Positions 46,031 through 59,581 of a DNA stretch of 64,000 nt are shown here, piece after piece (position 1 is the stretch's first letter; each line of letters begins with the position of its first letter). Under the pieces are notes generated by a model that saw only the letters and a program-made list of their open reading frames with translations, was not told the DNA's origin and did no database searches. The translations under genes and the position numbers were made by a program. This stretch comes from Cocos nucifera (lineage: Eukaryota; Streptophyta; Magnoliopsida; Arecales; Arecaceae), in contig QRFJ01004250.1 of NCBI GenBank assembly GCA_006176705.1, positions 1 to 64,000 on the forward strand, written 5' to 3'.

Positions 46031-47844
46031 AACTCCCTCTTGACCTATAGCCAATTGGCTACAAATTTAAGTTCATCTTCTCAAGGTGGACTTCGATCTT
46101 CTACAAGCCCAATGGCTTTATAAGTGGGTCCACCACATTATCTACGGAGTCGACTTTCTTGACCTCGACGTAACCCTTCTCAAGGTAATCGTGAATGAGG
46201 TGGTATCGCCGCTCGATGTGCTTGGATTTCTGGTGAGACCTCAGCTCCTTAGCAAGGGCTATGGCACCATTGTTGTCACAGTGTAGAGGAATGGCATCTG
46301 ATAGCATCACTCCGATCTTTATGGCAAACTTTTTGTACCAGAATGCCTCCTTCATAGCTTTTGATATAGTGATGTATTCTACTTTCATGGTGGAATCTGC
46401 TATCACCGTCTGGTTGGAACTCTTTCAACTGACAGCACCACCATTACATACAAACAGACTTCCAGATGTTGACTTTCGATCATCTACATCAGATATAAAA
46501 TTTGAGTCTGTAAATCCCTAGACCTGGAGTTGTCTATTATCAAAGACCAACTAATATATTCTTAGTTCTTCTCAAGTACTTAAGGATACATTTCATAGAA
46601 GTCTAGTGTTCTTCACCTGGATTTGACTGATATCTGCTCGTGACACTCATAACATGGGCTATATCAGGTCATGTACATAACATGGCATACATGAGGCTCC
46701 CTATTGCTAAAGCATAAGGGATCTTGCTCATGCGTTCTATTTCCTTAAATGTGCTAGGGCACATCTTCTTGGAAAGATGAATGCCATGTCTGAAGGGTAC
46801 CAAACCCCTCTTAGAGTTTTTCATGCTAAACCTCTTTAGCACTTCCTCTATGTACATCTTTTATGAAAGTCCTAGCATCCCATTCGGTCTATCTCTATAG
46901 ACCTTAATTCCTAGAATAAAGGATGCTTCTCCTAGGTCTTTCATGGAGAAATCTTTAGATAACCACATTTTAACTATGGTCAACATGGAAATATTATTGT
47001 CAATAAGGAGGATATTATCCACGTACAATACGAGAAAAACAACAATGCTCCCACTGACCTTTTTGAAGATACATGGTTTCTCCTCATTCTTGTTAAACCC
47101 AAATAATTTGATTACATCATTGAAACAAGTATTCCAGCTCTGAGATGCTTGCTTAAGTCTATATATGGATCGTTGCAGCTTGCATACCTTGTGATCAGCA
47201 TCACTGGATGTGAAACCTAGTAGCTGTTCCATATAGATATCTTCCTCAAGATATCCATTTAAGAATGCCATTTTTATGTCTATTTGCCATATTTCATAAT
47301 CAAAATAGACTACAACAGTAAGCAATGTGCATATGAATTTTAGCATAGCTACTGGTGAAAAGGTATTCTGATAGTCAATGCCTTCGTGCTGACTATAACC
47401 TTTTGCCACTAATCTAGCTTTGAATGTCTCCACATTTTCATCTGCACCAATCTTTCTCTTATAGATCCATTTATACCCAATAGGTACTATACCTTCTGGT
47501 AGATCTACTAAGATCCAAACTTGGTTTGAGTGCATCGAGTCAATTTCTAACTTCATTACCTCTAAGCATTTCTTAGAATCGATATCCAATATCACCTCGT
47601 TATAGGTTTTGGGATCATCACCATGAACCCCATTACCTATGAGAAATATTTCCTCTATTTTCTCTGAAATAATACCTAAGTACCTCTTAGGAAGATGGAA
47701 AACCCTTTTCGATTTACGAGATGGAGGTGGTAGTGATTGTATTGGCTCAACCTGATTTGGTTTCATTTGGTTCTTAGCTCATTGCTCTTGTGAGACCTTC
47801 TCATCGAGCTTGATCTGCTTTTCAATGCCACTATCTTGAATAAA
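46031..47844 (-). pseudogene. Element C RT-RNase H
   Basis: In frame with the upstream ORF apart from the stop. A long open stretch at 47766-46861 holds RT: MVLKLEIDSMHSNQVW-like start, WQIDIKMAFLNGYLEEDIYM, and YVDNILLID at about 47024, where the second catalytic Asp is Asn. The connection follows at 46857 (EEVLKRFSMKNSKRG) and RNase H at 46406-46101 (KVEYITISKAMKEAFW; DNNGAIALAKELRSHQ; VVDPLIKPLGL). The RT is expected to be inactive. Confidence 0.85.
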
Positions 47845-49995
47845 TTATTTTTTAAGAAAGATGGCATATCGACTCACAATTACATTGTGATCTTCTGGAA
47901 TATAGAAATAATATCCTAATGACTCTTTAGGATATCCTATAAATCAAGCTCTAAAGGACCTAAAGTCTAATTTATCTGCTTATTATCTTTTGACATGAGC
48001 CGGACAACCCTAAATTCTGAGATGACTCAGACTTGATTTCTTACTATGCCATATCTCATACGATGTGGTAGGAATGATTTTAGAAGGAACCCTATTCAGT
48101 ATGTATATTGCAGTTAACAGACTGTGTCCCCAAAGAAAATCAAGAAGATCTATGAAACTCATCAAGGATAGAACCATATCTAATAGGGTCCAATTCCTTC
48201 GTTCTAAAATCTCGTTGAGTTGAGGTATTCTAGGTGGAGTCTAATGAGAGACTATGCCATTTTCCCTAAGATAGTCCAAAAATTCTCGACTGAGGTATTC
48301 ACCTCCTCGATTTGATTGAAGAATCTTAATGGGTTTTCTAGTTTGCTTTTCTACTTCATGTCAGAATTTCTTGAACTTTTCAAAAGCTTCAGACTTATGT
48401 CTCATAAGATACACATACCCATACCTAGATAAATCATCGATAAAGGTTATGAAGTAAACAAAGTTGTCTCTAGTCGACACATCAAATGGGCCACACACAT
48501 CAGTATGTATTAGGGCAAGAAGATCCGTGGTGCTTTCCCCATGTCTTACAAAAGGGAGGTTAGTCATTTTGCCATGAGGACAAGATTCGTAAATTGGATA
48601 TGACTCGAAAGTCAAGGGACTCAATAGTCTGATTTTCTCCAATTTGTTAACTCTATCTTCTGCTATATGACCTAGTCTCAAGTGCCATAGATACCTATCA
48701 TTTGAACTATCCTTAGGTCATTTCATGGCATTCATAATTTGCTCGATATTAAAAATAGATACATCAATATGTAACTGGTAAAGGCCATTAATAAGGAAAC
48801 TACTTGCAATTTTATTTCTTTCATAAAGAATATTACAATGGTCCTTAAGAAAACTAATTACATAGCCTTCTAGTGCTAAGCATGAAATAGAAATCAAATT
48901 TCTGCTTGCTGCAGGCATATAATAATAGTCTTTTAATACTAAGTCTAAACCAAATGGTAGTCGAAAAGGGTATGTTCCCATGACCACGGTAGCAACTCTT
49001 GCTCCATTTCTGATACGTAGGATCATGTCACCATCTCTCAACCTCCTACTATCCTCCAAATCCTACATAGAAGTGCACAAATGAGCACTAGAACCAGAGT
49101 CAAGCATCCAACTAGATGCAGAAGAAACCATAAGGTTAGACTCAATAACGAGCATACCTCCAGAAGGACCTACCTCCTTTTTATTCTTTAGGGTGGCCAG
49201 GTAAGTAGGACAGTTCCGCTTTCAGTGGCCGTCGTTGTTGCAATGAAAATATTTTCCTTTGTCAGCGGCCTTCTTCTTCAGCTCTGCCTTTTTCTTCTTT
49301 CCTCCTTCCACCTTCTACTTTTTCACAGACTTTTTCTTCTTTCCAAAAGACTTTCTCTTGAAAGAAGTCCATTCTATAGCAAGCACCGAGCCTTTAGAAT
49401 CTTTCATAGAAAGCTCAACAGTAACCAGCATGTTCATAAGTTTGGCCAGGAAATTTTGAAGTTTATGCATATGGTAGTTCATGATAAACTACCCATATGC
49501 ATTAGTCAAGGATTGCAGAATTATATCATTCTACAGATCCAGGTCCAACTTCACTTCGAGCTTCTCAAGCTCTTCCAAATTTTTGATCATTATTAGACAA
49601 TGATCTTGGACTGACTGTCCATCGTGCATTTTAGCCTTAAATAGTCATTTAGTGACTTGATACTTGGTTGCGTGACTTTGTTCACCAAACATCTCTTGTA
49701 GATAAGCCAACATTTGATGGGTAGTCCTGATATCTTCATGTTGGTGCTGAAGCTTATCAGACTTCGAGCCCAACATGTAGTATCTAGCCTTATTATCTTC
49801 ATCCATCCACTTATCAAGAGATGCTCTCTGTTCAACGGATGGACGAGCTGGTAAGGTGGAAGGGTTCTGATCCAATATATGAGTTAACTATTCAAAATCC
49901 AAAATAATTTTGAAGTTCTAGAGCTAATCTTTGTAATTGGGTCTGGTCAGTCTATGGGTGTCCAAGATACGTGCTAGTAAATTGGATGCAGACAT
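47845..49995 (-). pseudogene. Element C gag-protease-integrase
   Basis: Starts at ATG 49995. Gag holds PARPSVEQRASLDKWMDED (49875), HLQEMFGEQ-like sequence and the lysine-rich linker; this reading shows the ancestral frame that A has lost. Protease WMLDSGSSAH is intact (about 49105). The integrase zinc domain is at 48681 (RLGHIAEDRVNKLEK), the core with LIHTDVCGPFDV and DDLSRYGYVYLM at 48530-48390. Stops are scattered. The frame closes FLKK and TAA at 47847-47845. Confidence 0.85.
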
Positions 49996-51872
49996 TTTTC
50001 TATAGAGAGTCAAAGTTTCTAGTTAGATATTATAATTAAGACTTGATCAATTTATTTAAGAGTTTTATTTTTAAACAAATTAGCTCCCACTATTTTCTCG
50101 AATCCCTATACTTTCTCTGTAGAGATGCGAAAATCTCCATGATTAATGATTTCTAGTGGATGGTGTGGTCCCACCAACTAACTCATCACCTCACCTAATA
50201 GTTATTGGTGATGGGTTAGTCAATGAGTGAATAATTCTTGTTCAATGATTCTCTAATCATGGTGCACCCAAATTTGATCTCTAATTCATGAATGTCACCG
50301 TATCCAAAATATTGATCCACTCCTTAGTTAAGTCAGACCCACCATTTGCATAGATTGGATTTCTAATTGAGTCTCTCACTGTATTTGGAATATTGAGCCC
50401 AATCCATCCTCTAGCCTATAGCATCCAATGCCTAATAGATATGGTTGCATCTTTTCGGTGCAACTGAACCACTGTAACTAGCTGAGACAATCAACCCCGA
50501 AAAGGGCCTGTACATCTACAATGGTAGAAGACCTTAGACTTAATCTTTTCTTAGGAAGATTTGATTTAGGTCTCATTAAACTAGACTTGACATGTCATAA
50601 CCATTATGACTAACCTAGTGGCATGGGTTAGCTCGGATTATTGACCACCTCAGATCAGGACTGAGCCAATAAATATGGCTAGGTAAGTAAGATCAGTGGA
50701 AGAGATATGCCATTAACTCGACAAAAATGCATTCGAGTTGAGTAGCTCCCAATTAAAAACTAGTCGATCGTATCTACCAAACTTACCTTAGACACGAAAT
50801 TATTAAGCTAGAACCAATTGGATTAGCCTACAATCCAAACTCTAACCATTGAGCCTAATTAGATCTTAGCTTGATCGATCACTTACATGACTTGATCTTG
50901 ACCTAGACTTAATCCTATTAGGCTGATCAATTTTAAGCATTGTTGATCCCATCTAATCAACTCTTGATTCGATTTGATCAATCGCTTAGACCTAATTGAG
51001 CTACCCAAGCCCAAACCCAATTTTATGAATATGTCTTAGATCTAAAATTTTCAATTTTAGACCTAACATATACTTCATAATCTTAATTCTTAATTAAGTT
51101 TAGGATTCACAAACAAAACATATAAATAAAATTCTAGGATTTCAGGATCTAGGATTTTGCAAAAAATAAGTTCTTGATTTTTGATTAAGGATGAATGTGC
51201 AGCATCCCTACACATCATAAGAACACCCCATCGAATGAAAGGAGAGGACATTTAAACCCTACTTTATTCTTATGACTGGATGGTCAAGGGGAACGCCTTA
51301 ATCAAAAATATAAATCTACAAAACTAGTTAGATCTACATCATATATCTCATATATAAAAATTGATCTAACTTTATACATGTTTTGCATACATCTTATGTA
51401 TCATATCATGCATATTTTTAGATCCAAATTATCTCATAATTATTTAAAAAATTAGATTTAAATTGATCACATCAAAATAAATTCTAATCTAGATAATTAT
51501 GTAGAACTATTCTACAACTAGTCTAAACATACATTCATTATATCTCATATGGACCAAAAATTAAATAATTTTATTTACTATTTTTTAGATCTTATTATAA
51601 TATTTATAATATTAAAAAATAATAAATAAATAGATCTAAAATTATAACTTAATCAAATTAAATTATGAACATGCAAGACTATGTATAGAATAATTCTATT
51701 TTATAGCTAGTTATGCATCTTATAAAACTTAGATCTAAATTATTTAATTTTAATTTTTTTAATTTTAGATCTAATAATATCTCATGTGACATCTAAAATC
51801 ATCTAATTATTAGATTAAAATAAATTTAAATCAGATCTAAATAGTTTATTAGAACCTGGCTCTGATACCAGT
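49996..51872 (-). other. Leader of element C
   Basis: 1877 bases, co-linear with the leader of A. It keeps the large hairpin (about 51195-51305), degenerate copies of the GGATACGG motif (50290-50400) and the primer site at 51859-51870. Confidence 0.8.
51859..51870 (-). promoter_or_regulatory. Primer binding site of element C
   Basis: GCTCTGATACCA on the plus strand, exactly the complement of TGGTATCAGAGC, two bases from the LTR start. Confidence 0.85.
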
Positions 51873-52673
51873 TGAAGGAAAAATCATGATTTCTTGTGTC
51901 AGATTTGTTCAGATCTGATTGGATCAATAGAGATATTTCAAAAAATTTTCTATTGAATCTAGATTAAATTTGAGATATTTCAAATCTAATTTTATAGATC
52001 TAACAAAATAAAATAAAAATAAATTAAATTTGATTTAATTTTATATCTTTTATTGGATAACCAGATTATCTTATGATGATCTTGTTGATTGCCTAAGGTT
52101 CTGGATCTAGCCATGTAAGTGCCTAGCCTCTATCGGTATCCACTCGAGCTGGATCTGAAGATCTTCTCCTTCTTTATCATCTCTCCAAATATCAGATCTG
52201 AATCTAATTTGGAGGTTCTTCAAAACTCCTTTTGAAGATCTAGAATCGTCTCTTGCAGCAATGCTACCTTCTTCCTTTCTCGTCACCTTTCTCTTGCCTG
52301 GATCGCACCAAACTGCAACCCAAATCTCCTTGGGCATGGAGAGGAGAGAGAGATCTAGAAGATGGCATGGAGGAGGGAGAGGGGTAGCCTTGTGGCATTG
52401 GCTATTAGAGATTCTCTTCTAGTCTTGGCGCAGACAGGATTTTTGTAGACCCTACTGCGCCATGCAGTGCCACATCATCTCGGCCAATCACGTCGCTTCA
52501 TGCAATCAGATCTAAATCTGATTGATGAGATAACATCACCTGATCCAATCAGATGAGAGCTCCCTCAAATCATCCTTAGGTGGTGCTAAGACTAGTCAAA
52601 GGTGAGTCTTAGGCACCGACCTAAGTTGATTCCAAGAAGCAACCTGGAGTCCCATCTGTATGGGACTCCAAGC
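51873..52673 (-). repeat. 5' LTR of element C, 801-bp part
   Basis: Starts TGAAGGAAAAATCATG on the plus strand and follows the family LTR up to GGGACTCCAAGC, where element E begins. The remaining 1.4 kb is not in the visible sequence. Confidence 0.8.
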
Positions 52674-55163
52674 TGATGGGATTGGTGTACAGGGTGGAAG
52701 CATGGATTTCAAAGCAAAAACATGAAATCATATAAACCAAACCCAAACCTTAGGACCACCTCATTAGTAATTAAATCATGTAACATGTATTTGTAACATA
52801 AAAGAAAGTATTAGAACATACCTCTTATTGCTAAACCCTAAATTGACCCTGATCGCTGGCAGCAGTCTGTCAAGATTTCCACCAGTTGCCCATGTCTTCA
52901 CCCTCCAACGTTGATCCACATAGAGACTTGATCAAGACACCAGCACCTCTGATTTATATAATTAGAGTTCTAATAATAAGAACTTTAATTAAAAGAGGGC
53001 AAGACCTTCTTTAGCCTTTATGTTACCTTCCTTGCCTCTCCTTATCTCTCTTTCTTTTTCTTTTATCTTCTTAATTTTCCTTCCTAATCTCTTAGTATTA
53101 AGATGACTTCTTGTTCTTATAAGTACAAGGTCTAGACAAGAAAAAAAAAGAAAGAAAATTGAACAAAAAGAAACTATTGTAAGAAAGAAAGATAATTTTC
53201 ACACACACGGACTTTTGGTGTGCATCCCTATTTATAATGTACGTAGGGGTGCCAACAAAAAATCTCATGCCCTTTCCTCATCAATTTCTCATGCCCCATC
53301 AGCCAATCTCATGCCTCATCAGAAAAAATGAGATGTAGACTTAGTCCAAGTGGTGCCTTAAAGCAGAAGGACTCTTGGACTAATTCTACGTAAGTTTTTT
53401 ATGAAGAGTCGCAATATATCATCTTTGGCGCCACCCTTTTCATCCATTAGATCATGAAAAAAGGCCATCCAATGGCTCTAAAAAGGGACACCCATTTAGC
53501 AAGAAGGCATGGAGATAATCTTTGAATAGTCAAAGTCCCAAGAGACCTTGACTTGGTCCAAGAGACGTCAAGGAGGAGTACGCGGCATGGAGTCTTTGGC
53601 AGCAAGGGGTCTTGGGCGACAAACCATCCTGGGTGAAGAAATTAAAAGGAAAAAAAGAGTATTTCATCTATAGAAGGACTATTCTGCATGGCAAATCTAA
53701 TGTCCACACCAATATAAAAATTTACGTGCCATATCAAAATGGAAAAAGTCAAAGAAGGTAGGTGCCAACAAATTCCATGCGCCAAAGAGTTCTTTGTGCA
53801 TGAAAGACTTCCCACACGCAAGAGAGAAACTCTCTAGCACATGGGATGTAGGTATATGGCACCCAATCTAAAGCCCAATCAATCTAGGTTAATCCAACTC
53901 AAGACCAAATCCTATTTGGCTCAAATCAGATCTAAATTAGCCCAAATCAGAAGCTGATTCGAATCCAATTCGAAACCAGGTGCTAGGATTTGCTACATGT
54001 GCTAGCATGTTCATCTTGCAATCATGGTGTAATCCAATTAGACCCTTAATCAATTCTCTTTGTGCATGTCCCATTGGGTTTTATATCTAACCAGCAGTGA
54101 GTCTGGGTGTGATTTGACCTAATCTGATTAGAACTCAACCAAACAGATTTAGGTCAAAAACTAGCCAACCCAATTTGACTTAATTTAGAACACTTTTTAA
54201 TTTAATAATCAAATTAAAATTTTAATTTGATCAAACCTATAAGACATGATTGACGTATAGCAATACATCATGACTACCCAGAAGATATAAAATTTTGATG
54301 GAAATACCAAAAATACCCTTCAATGAAAATTATCATGCAATTGGATCCTTCGATCTTCCTGCATCCTGAATATGACTCTGGGTATGAAAATATGTCAACC
54401 CCAATATTATATTCATTTCTCTTTCAATCTTATAATGATGATTCATTTAATGAAATATTAGAAACCATTTCTAATTTTTTATCATGCTTTGATCAAAGTC
54501 TTCCTGAATCATCATTTGTTTGAAGCAAATTGGATGCTATTTCCTCTTACCAGGAAAGATCGATTCCATGTTAACCTACTCACAACCGTCATATATATAA
54601 TCTACCATATCTAGATCATCCCATATATAACTGAGTCATGAATGAGTATGAACCAAAATATGGATTTATATATATAAGATTCTGTGGTAGTTTCAGGTCA
54701 AAGGATTACATGCATAAATTCCACTATGAGAACCATCTATTGACATATAGATAAGACTCCATTAGATATTCTCGATTTGGATCAATTCAGTGAACTCATT
54801 CTCTAATGAGCACCCATATTTTTATATTAGTGTCATATATAAGTTATTGTGAGATCAATCACCCTCTCAATCGAGCATACAAAGAATGTGCTAGTCTTAC
54901 TAGAAAATATTGATCCCTAACTCAATGTCCCATCGACTAGGAATATTTAAATTAGGGTATTGAGGTTTTAGGTCTCACTGGTATGATCTCATCATAATCC
55001 TAAAATCATAGCCCTAATTTATAGGATTCATCATAATCTTAAATAAATAATAAGACACTGCATATGATGAAATAAATGCTTTTATTTATTAAAAATGTCA
55101 TTACATGAGTCTGGAAGACAGAACATCCAAAAAATAAATTGACTTGAGGGTATATTCCTTTCA
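52674..55163 (-). repeat. 3' LTR of copia element E
   Basis: 2490 bases; plus-strand ends TGATGGGATTGGTG (52674) and ATATTCCTTTCA (55163). A TATA box TATAAATA (minus) is at 53236-53229. The purine tract AAGTGGAAGAT adjoins at 55164. No gene inside; the small ORF around 54400 on the plus strand is not credible. Confidence 0.9.
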
Positions 55164-56940
55164 ATCTTCCACTTGCACTAAAGCCAATCACCCTTATATT
55201 TTAATCCCATACAATCAAGGTGGTGATCAAACAGTTGCAGTGGTAAAGCCTTAGTGAATGGGTCTGCTATGTTGTTCTTTGTGTCCACTCATTCTATGAC
55301 TACATCTTGTCTTTCAATAATTTCTTGAACGAGATGGAAGCATCTCAGAATGTGTTTGGATTTATGATGAGACCTTGGTTCCTTTGCTTGAGCTACAGCT
55401 CCAGTATTATCACAGTAAAGTGGTACTGGATTCTCAATTTCAGAAATAACTCTCAATTCAGTGATGAACTTCTTCATCCAGACAGCTTCCTTGGTGGCTT
55501 CACTTACAGCTATGTATTCTGCTTTAGTGGTTGAGTCAGCTATAGTTGGCTGCTTAGTACTTTTCCAACTTACTGCTCCACTATTCAGAGTAAATACATA
55601 TCCTAAAATGGATTTGCTATCATCTGGGTCTGATTGAAAACTAGAATCAGAATATGCTTCTAATTTAAGATCAGAACCTCCATATACTAGAAAAATATCT
55701 TTAGTCCTTCTCAAGTACTTAAGAATATTTTTCACAGCTTTCCAATGATCCTCTCCTGGATCAGCTTGAAATCTACTTGCAATGCCTAAAGCATAAGCAA
55801 CATCAGGCCTTGTACATAACATGGCATACATTATTGATCCAACAGTCCGAAGCATAAGGAATAGAACTCATTCTATTTCTCTCTTCAGGTGTCTTAGGAG
55901 ACATCTTTTTAGAGAGATGTATGCCTTGACTCATGGGTAAATAACCTCTTTTACTCCCATCCATACTGAATCTTTTCAGTATTAAGTCAATGTACCTTGA
56001 TTGGGACAAGCCTAGCATCCTCTTAGATCTATCTCTATAGATCTTTATTCCTAGTATATAGGATGCTTCTCCTAAATCTTTCATGAAAAACTTATTTGAT
56101 AGCCATAATTTGACTGATTGTAACATTGGGATATCATTCCCAATGAGGAGTATGTCATCTACATATAGAACCAAGAAGACTATGGTTCTCCCACTAGTTT
56201 TCTTGTACACACATGGTTCATCAACATTCTTGATAAAACCAAACTCTTTTACTATTTCATCAAAATGGATGTTCCAACTCCTTGATGCTTGCTTTAATCC
56301 ATAAATGGATCTCTTAAGCTTGCATACCTGATTTGGTTTCTCATTTGACTCAAATCCCTCTGGCTGTGACATATAGACCTCCTCCTCAAGGAAACCATTA
56401 AGGAAGGCAGTCTTTACATCCATTTGCCATATTTCATAATCGTGGTATGCTGCTATAGCAAGCATAATCCGAATAGATTTGAGCATGGCAACAGGTGAAA
56501 ATGTTTCATCATAATCAATCCCTGTTTTTTTGCCTAAAACCCTTAGCCACCAATCTGGCCTTATAGGTTTCTAATTTGACCATCAGCTCCAATCTTTTTC
56601 TTAAAAATCCATTTGCATCCAATAGGGTTTATATCCTCTAGGTGCATCCACCAAAGTCCATACTTTGTTGGTGTGCATGGATTCCATTTCGGATTGCATG
56701 GCAGCCAGCCATTTGTAAGAGTCCTTACTTTTGACTGCTTTCCGTATAGGTCAGAGGTTCATCATTCTCAATGACTTGGGCTTCATTGTTCTCAATAATG
56801 AAACCATACCTCATAGGTGTATTTCGTACTCTTTTAGACCTATGGATAGGAGTTATGTGTTCTGGTTCTTTTATATGATTATATGGTTGAGAAATTTCTA
56901 TTTATTTTTCTTGAACTTCACTAAGTTCAATATTTCTGCC
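55164..56940 (-). pseudogene. Element E RT-RNase H
   Basis: RT runs at 56486-55860: MLKSIRIMLAIAAYHDYEIW, QMDVKTAFLNGFLEEEVYMS, YVDDILLIG (catalytic, intact, about 56161), YILGIKIYRDRSKRMLGLSQ. A shift near 55860 moves the frame. RNase H follows at 55855-55289 with YSDSSFQSDPDDSKSILGYV, TTKAEYIAVSEATKEAVWMK and DNTGAVAQAKEPRSHHKSKH, carrying the expected acidic residues. The upstream linker (56940) reads MEKEFILEKGSG: Glu stands where the A family has its stop. Confidence 0.9.
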
Positions 56941-59111
56941 ACTGCCCTTTTCTAGGATAAATTCTTTTTCCATGAAAATGGCATGCCTACTTACAAATAC
57001 CTTTTGTTCAGTAGGATGGTAGAATATAATATCCTATACTATTTCTAGGATATCCTATAAATAGACATCTGTCTGATCTAGCATCAAGTTTATGTCCAAA
57101 ATTTTTTTTGACATAAGCTGGACAACCCCATATCTTAAGATACTTAAGATTAGGTTTCTTACTTCTCCATATGTCATATGGAGTACTAGATACAGATTTA
57201 GAAGGAACTCTATTCAAGATGTAAATTGCAGTCTCCAGAGCATGACCCCAGAAGAAAATAGGTAAATTCAGTGAAGCACATCATGGACCGTACCATATCT
57301 AATAAGGTATGATTTTTTCTTTCGGCTACACCATTTAATTATGGTGGTGTATAAGGAGGTGTCCATTCAGAGAGAATCCCTTTAACTTTAAGATAGTCTA
57401 GAAACTCACTAGATAAGTATTCTCCTCTCCGATCAGATCGAAGGATTTTTATACATTGTCCAGTTTGTTTTTCGACCATACTTTGATACTCTTTAAATTT
57501 ATCAAAGGCTTCTGATTTGTGTTTCATAAGATACACATATCCAAACCTAGATAAATCATCAGTGAATGTAATAAAATAAGAGTATCCTCCTCTGGCTTGA
57601 GTTGTCATAGGACCACATACATCCGTATGTACAAGTCCTAATAACTCATTTGTCCTTTCTCTATGTCCACTAAATGGAATCTTGGTCATTTTACCCATGA
57701 GGCATGATTCACAAGTTCCCAATGATTCATAATCAAAAGGATCAAAGAACTTTTCTTTGTATAACTTGTTAATCTAGCCTCACTAATATGACCTAATCGA
57801 CAATGCCAAAGTAAAGTATTATTTATGTCATCTCTCTTACATGTTTTCTATTTTCATCAATATGAAATATATTATCATCCAAACATAGAGTCAACAAACC
57901 ATTGCTAAATATGCCAAAACAAATATTTTCATTAGAATATTTGATCGAGCAACCTTCGCTCGTTACATTAAGACTATAACCTTATTTTAATAACAAGGGT
58001 ATAGATATAATATTTCTAATGATCTTAGGCATATAATAATAATTTGTAAGCTCTAAGATCTTTCCATAAGGTAACTTCAATATATTTGTCCCTACAGCTT
58101 CTGCTTGGATAGACTCTCCTCCAGCGCCATAGAGCTTGAAGTCACCTTTCTTCAAACTCTTAATTTTCTGCAGCCCCTGCAAAGATTTGCAGATATGAAA
58201 ACCACAGTCCGGTATCTAATACCCAAGAATTTGAAATGGAAGAATTTAATGATAATATAGTATGTATCTCATACATACCTTTTGGTGCATTATTTGCACC
58301 AGACTTCACGGTTGCAAGGTAAGCCTTGCAATTCCTCTTCCAATGATCTGCTTTTGCCGTAGTGAAAATAGGTCATCTTATCCGGAGACCTTCTTCCTCC
58401 TTTTTCTTCTTATTTATACCACTTTTTAGGATTCAACCTTCTCTTTGAACCCTTTTTGCCTGCCTTCTTCTTGGAGATCCCATCCACAAGAAGAAGAGGA
58501 GCCTTATCTTTCTTGATATGGCTTTCTGCTATCTTGAGCATATTTAACAGCTCAGGCAATGAAGAATTCAGTTTGTTCATGTGATAGTTCATGACAAACT
58601 GAGAAAATGATTCTGAGGAGTGATTGCAGGATCAAATCCTGACTTAACTCTCCATCCATTACAAAACCTAATTGACTTAATCGAGTGATTAGGTCAATTA
58701 CCATCAAAACATGATTTTGTATGGATGTTCCTTCTATCATTCTTGCATGAAATAATTACTTAGATATCTCATATCTAGCAGTCCTACTATGCTCTCCATA
58801 AAGCTCTTTTAGATTGAGCAATATGGATTGAGTGTCCATGCTATCATGCTGCCTCTGTAATTCATTATTCATAGAGGCAAGTATGATGCATTTGACAGTA
58901 AGAAAGAATCATCATTTTGCCACATCTTGTATGTGGACTTATCTTCATCTGTGGCATCATTTTCTAATGGCTTAGGATCAGGGGCATCAAGAATATAGGA
59001 GAGTTTTTCTTGACTGAGTACTATTTTTAGGTTTCTCAACCAGTCAACATAATTTTGACCAGTCAATTTATTTGAATCCAAAATTGAACGTAATGAAAGT
59101 GAAGAAGCCAT
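56941..59111 (-). pseudogene. Element E gag-protease-integrase
   Basis: Starts at ATG 59111 (MASSLSLRSILDSNKLTG). Gag is broken by shifts near 58870 and 58560; the zinc knuckle near 58360-58320 has a one-base shift and a Cys changed to Tyr. The protease region ends in MQGLQKIKSLKKGDFKLYG (58182). The integrase zinc domain and core at 57722-57339 read CESCLMGKMTKIPFSG, LVHTDVCGPMTT and LRSDRRGEY (GG changed to RG), with the rest at 57217-57008. Overall about as decayed as B and C. Confidence 0.85.
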
Positions 59112-59164
59112 TTAATCTACATAATAAAGAACAATATATAAGCAAACAATTCATGATGACAAAA

Positions 59165-59581
59165 CATAATTAAATTAGGACTTTAATTTAATTATGTCTT
59201 CCCACTAAAAATCATAACCCTCTTATTGATTTTCTTAGTGAGAATAAGATCCTAATTTCCTTATAAAAAATCTTGTGGTTGCACAACAAACCTATTTATA
59301 AGTTCAAAGGTAGGAAAACTCTTTCCAATTGCATTTTATGCAACTCTCAAAAAACTTTTGCCTCTAAAACATTAATAGCCTTGTGTTAGCACAACAAACT
59401 TTAATGTTTTAGTTTAAGTAGAACCCTTCATTTCTATACAGTCAAAATGAAATATAACTACTTTTGTGGTTACACAACAAAGTAGTATATTCAAAATGCT
59501 GTAAGCATCTCAATGCACTAGATTAATATTACATCTTTTTCCCATGATAGATCTTGTGGTTACACAACAGAACTAATATGG
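59165..59581 (-). other. Chain of six hairpins, four with TTGTG-N4-CACAA tips
   Basis: Arms (plus-strand coordinates): CATAATTAAATTA 59165 with TAATTTAATTATG 59184; CACTAA 59203 with TTAGTG 59235; CTTATAAA 59260 with TTTATAAG 59295 around TTGTG-GTTG-CACAA; CTAAAACATTAA 59364 with TTAATGTTTTAG 59401 around TTGTG-TTAG-CACAA; ACTACTTT 59457 with AAAGTAGT 59479 around TTGTG-GTTA-CACAA; and CCAT 59542 with ATGG 59578 around TTGTG-GTTA-CACAA. The tips are constant, the base stems differ but still pair. Confidence 0.8.

Larger units (their letters stand above)
43748..52673 (-). mobile_element. Copia element C (A family), 5' LTR broken by E
   Basis: Minus-strand copy: 3' LTR 43748-46030, RNase H-RT 46040-47844, integrase-protease-gag 47845-49995, full-length leader 49996-51872 with primer site 51859-51870, and 801 bases of the 5' LTR at 51873-52673. 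The candidate target-site bases to the left are CTGGT (43743-43747). The right partner is not visible. Confidence 0.85.
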
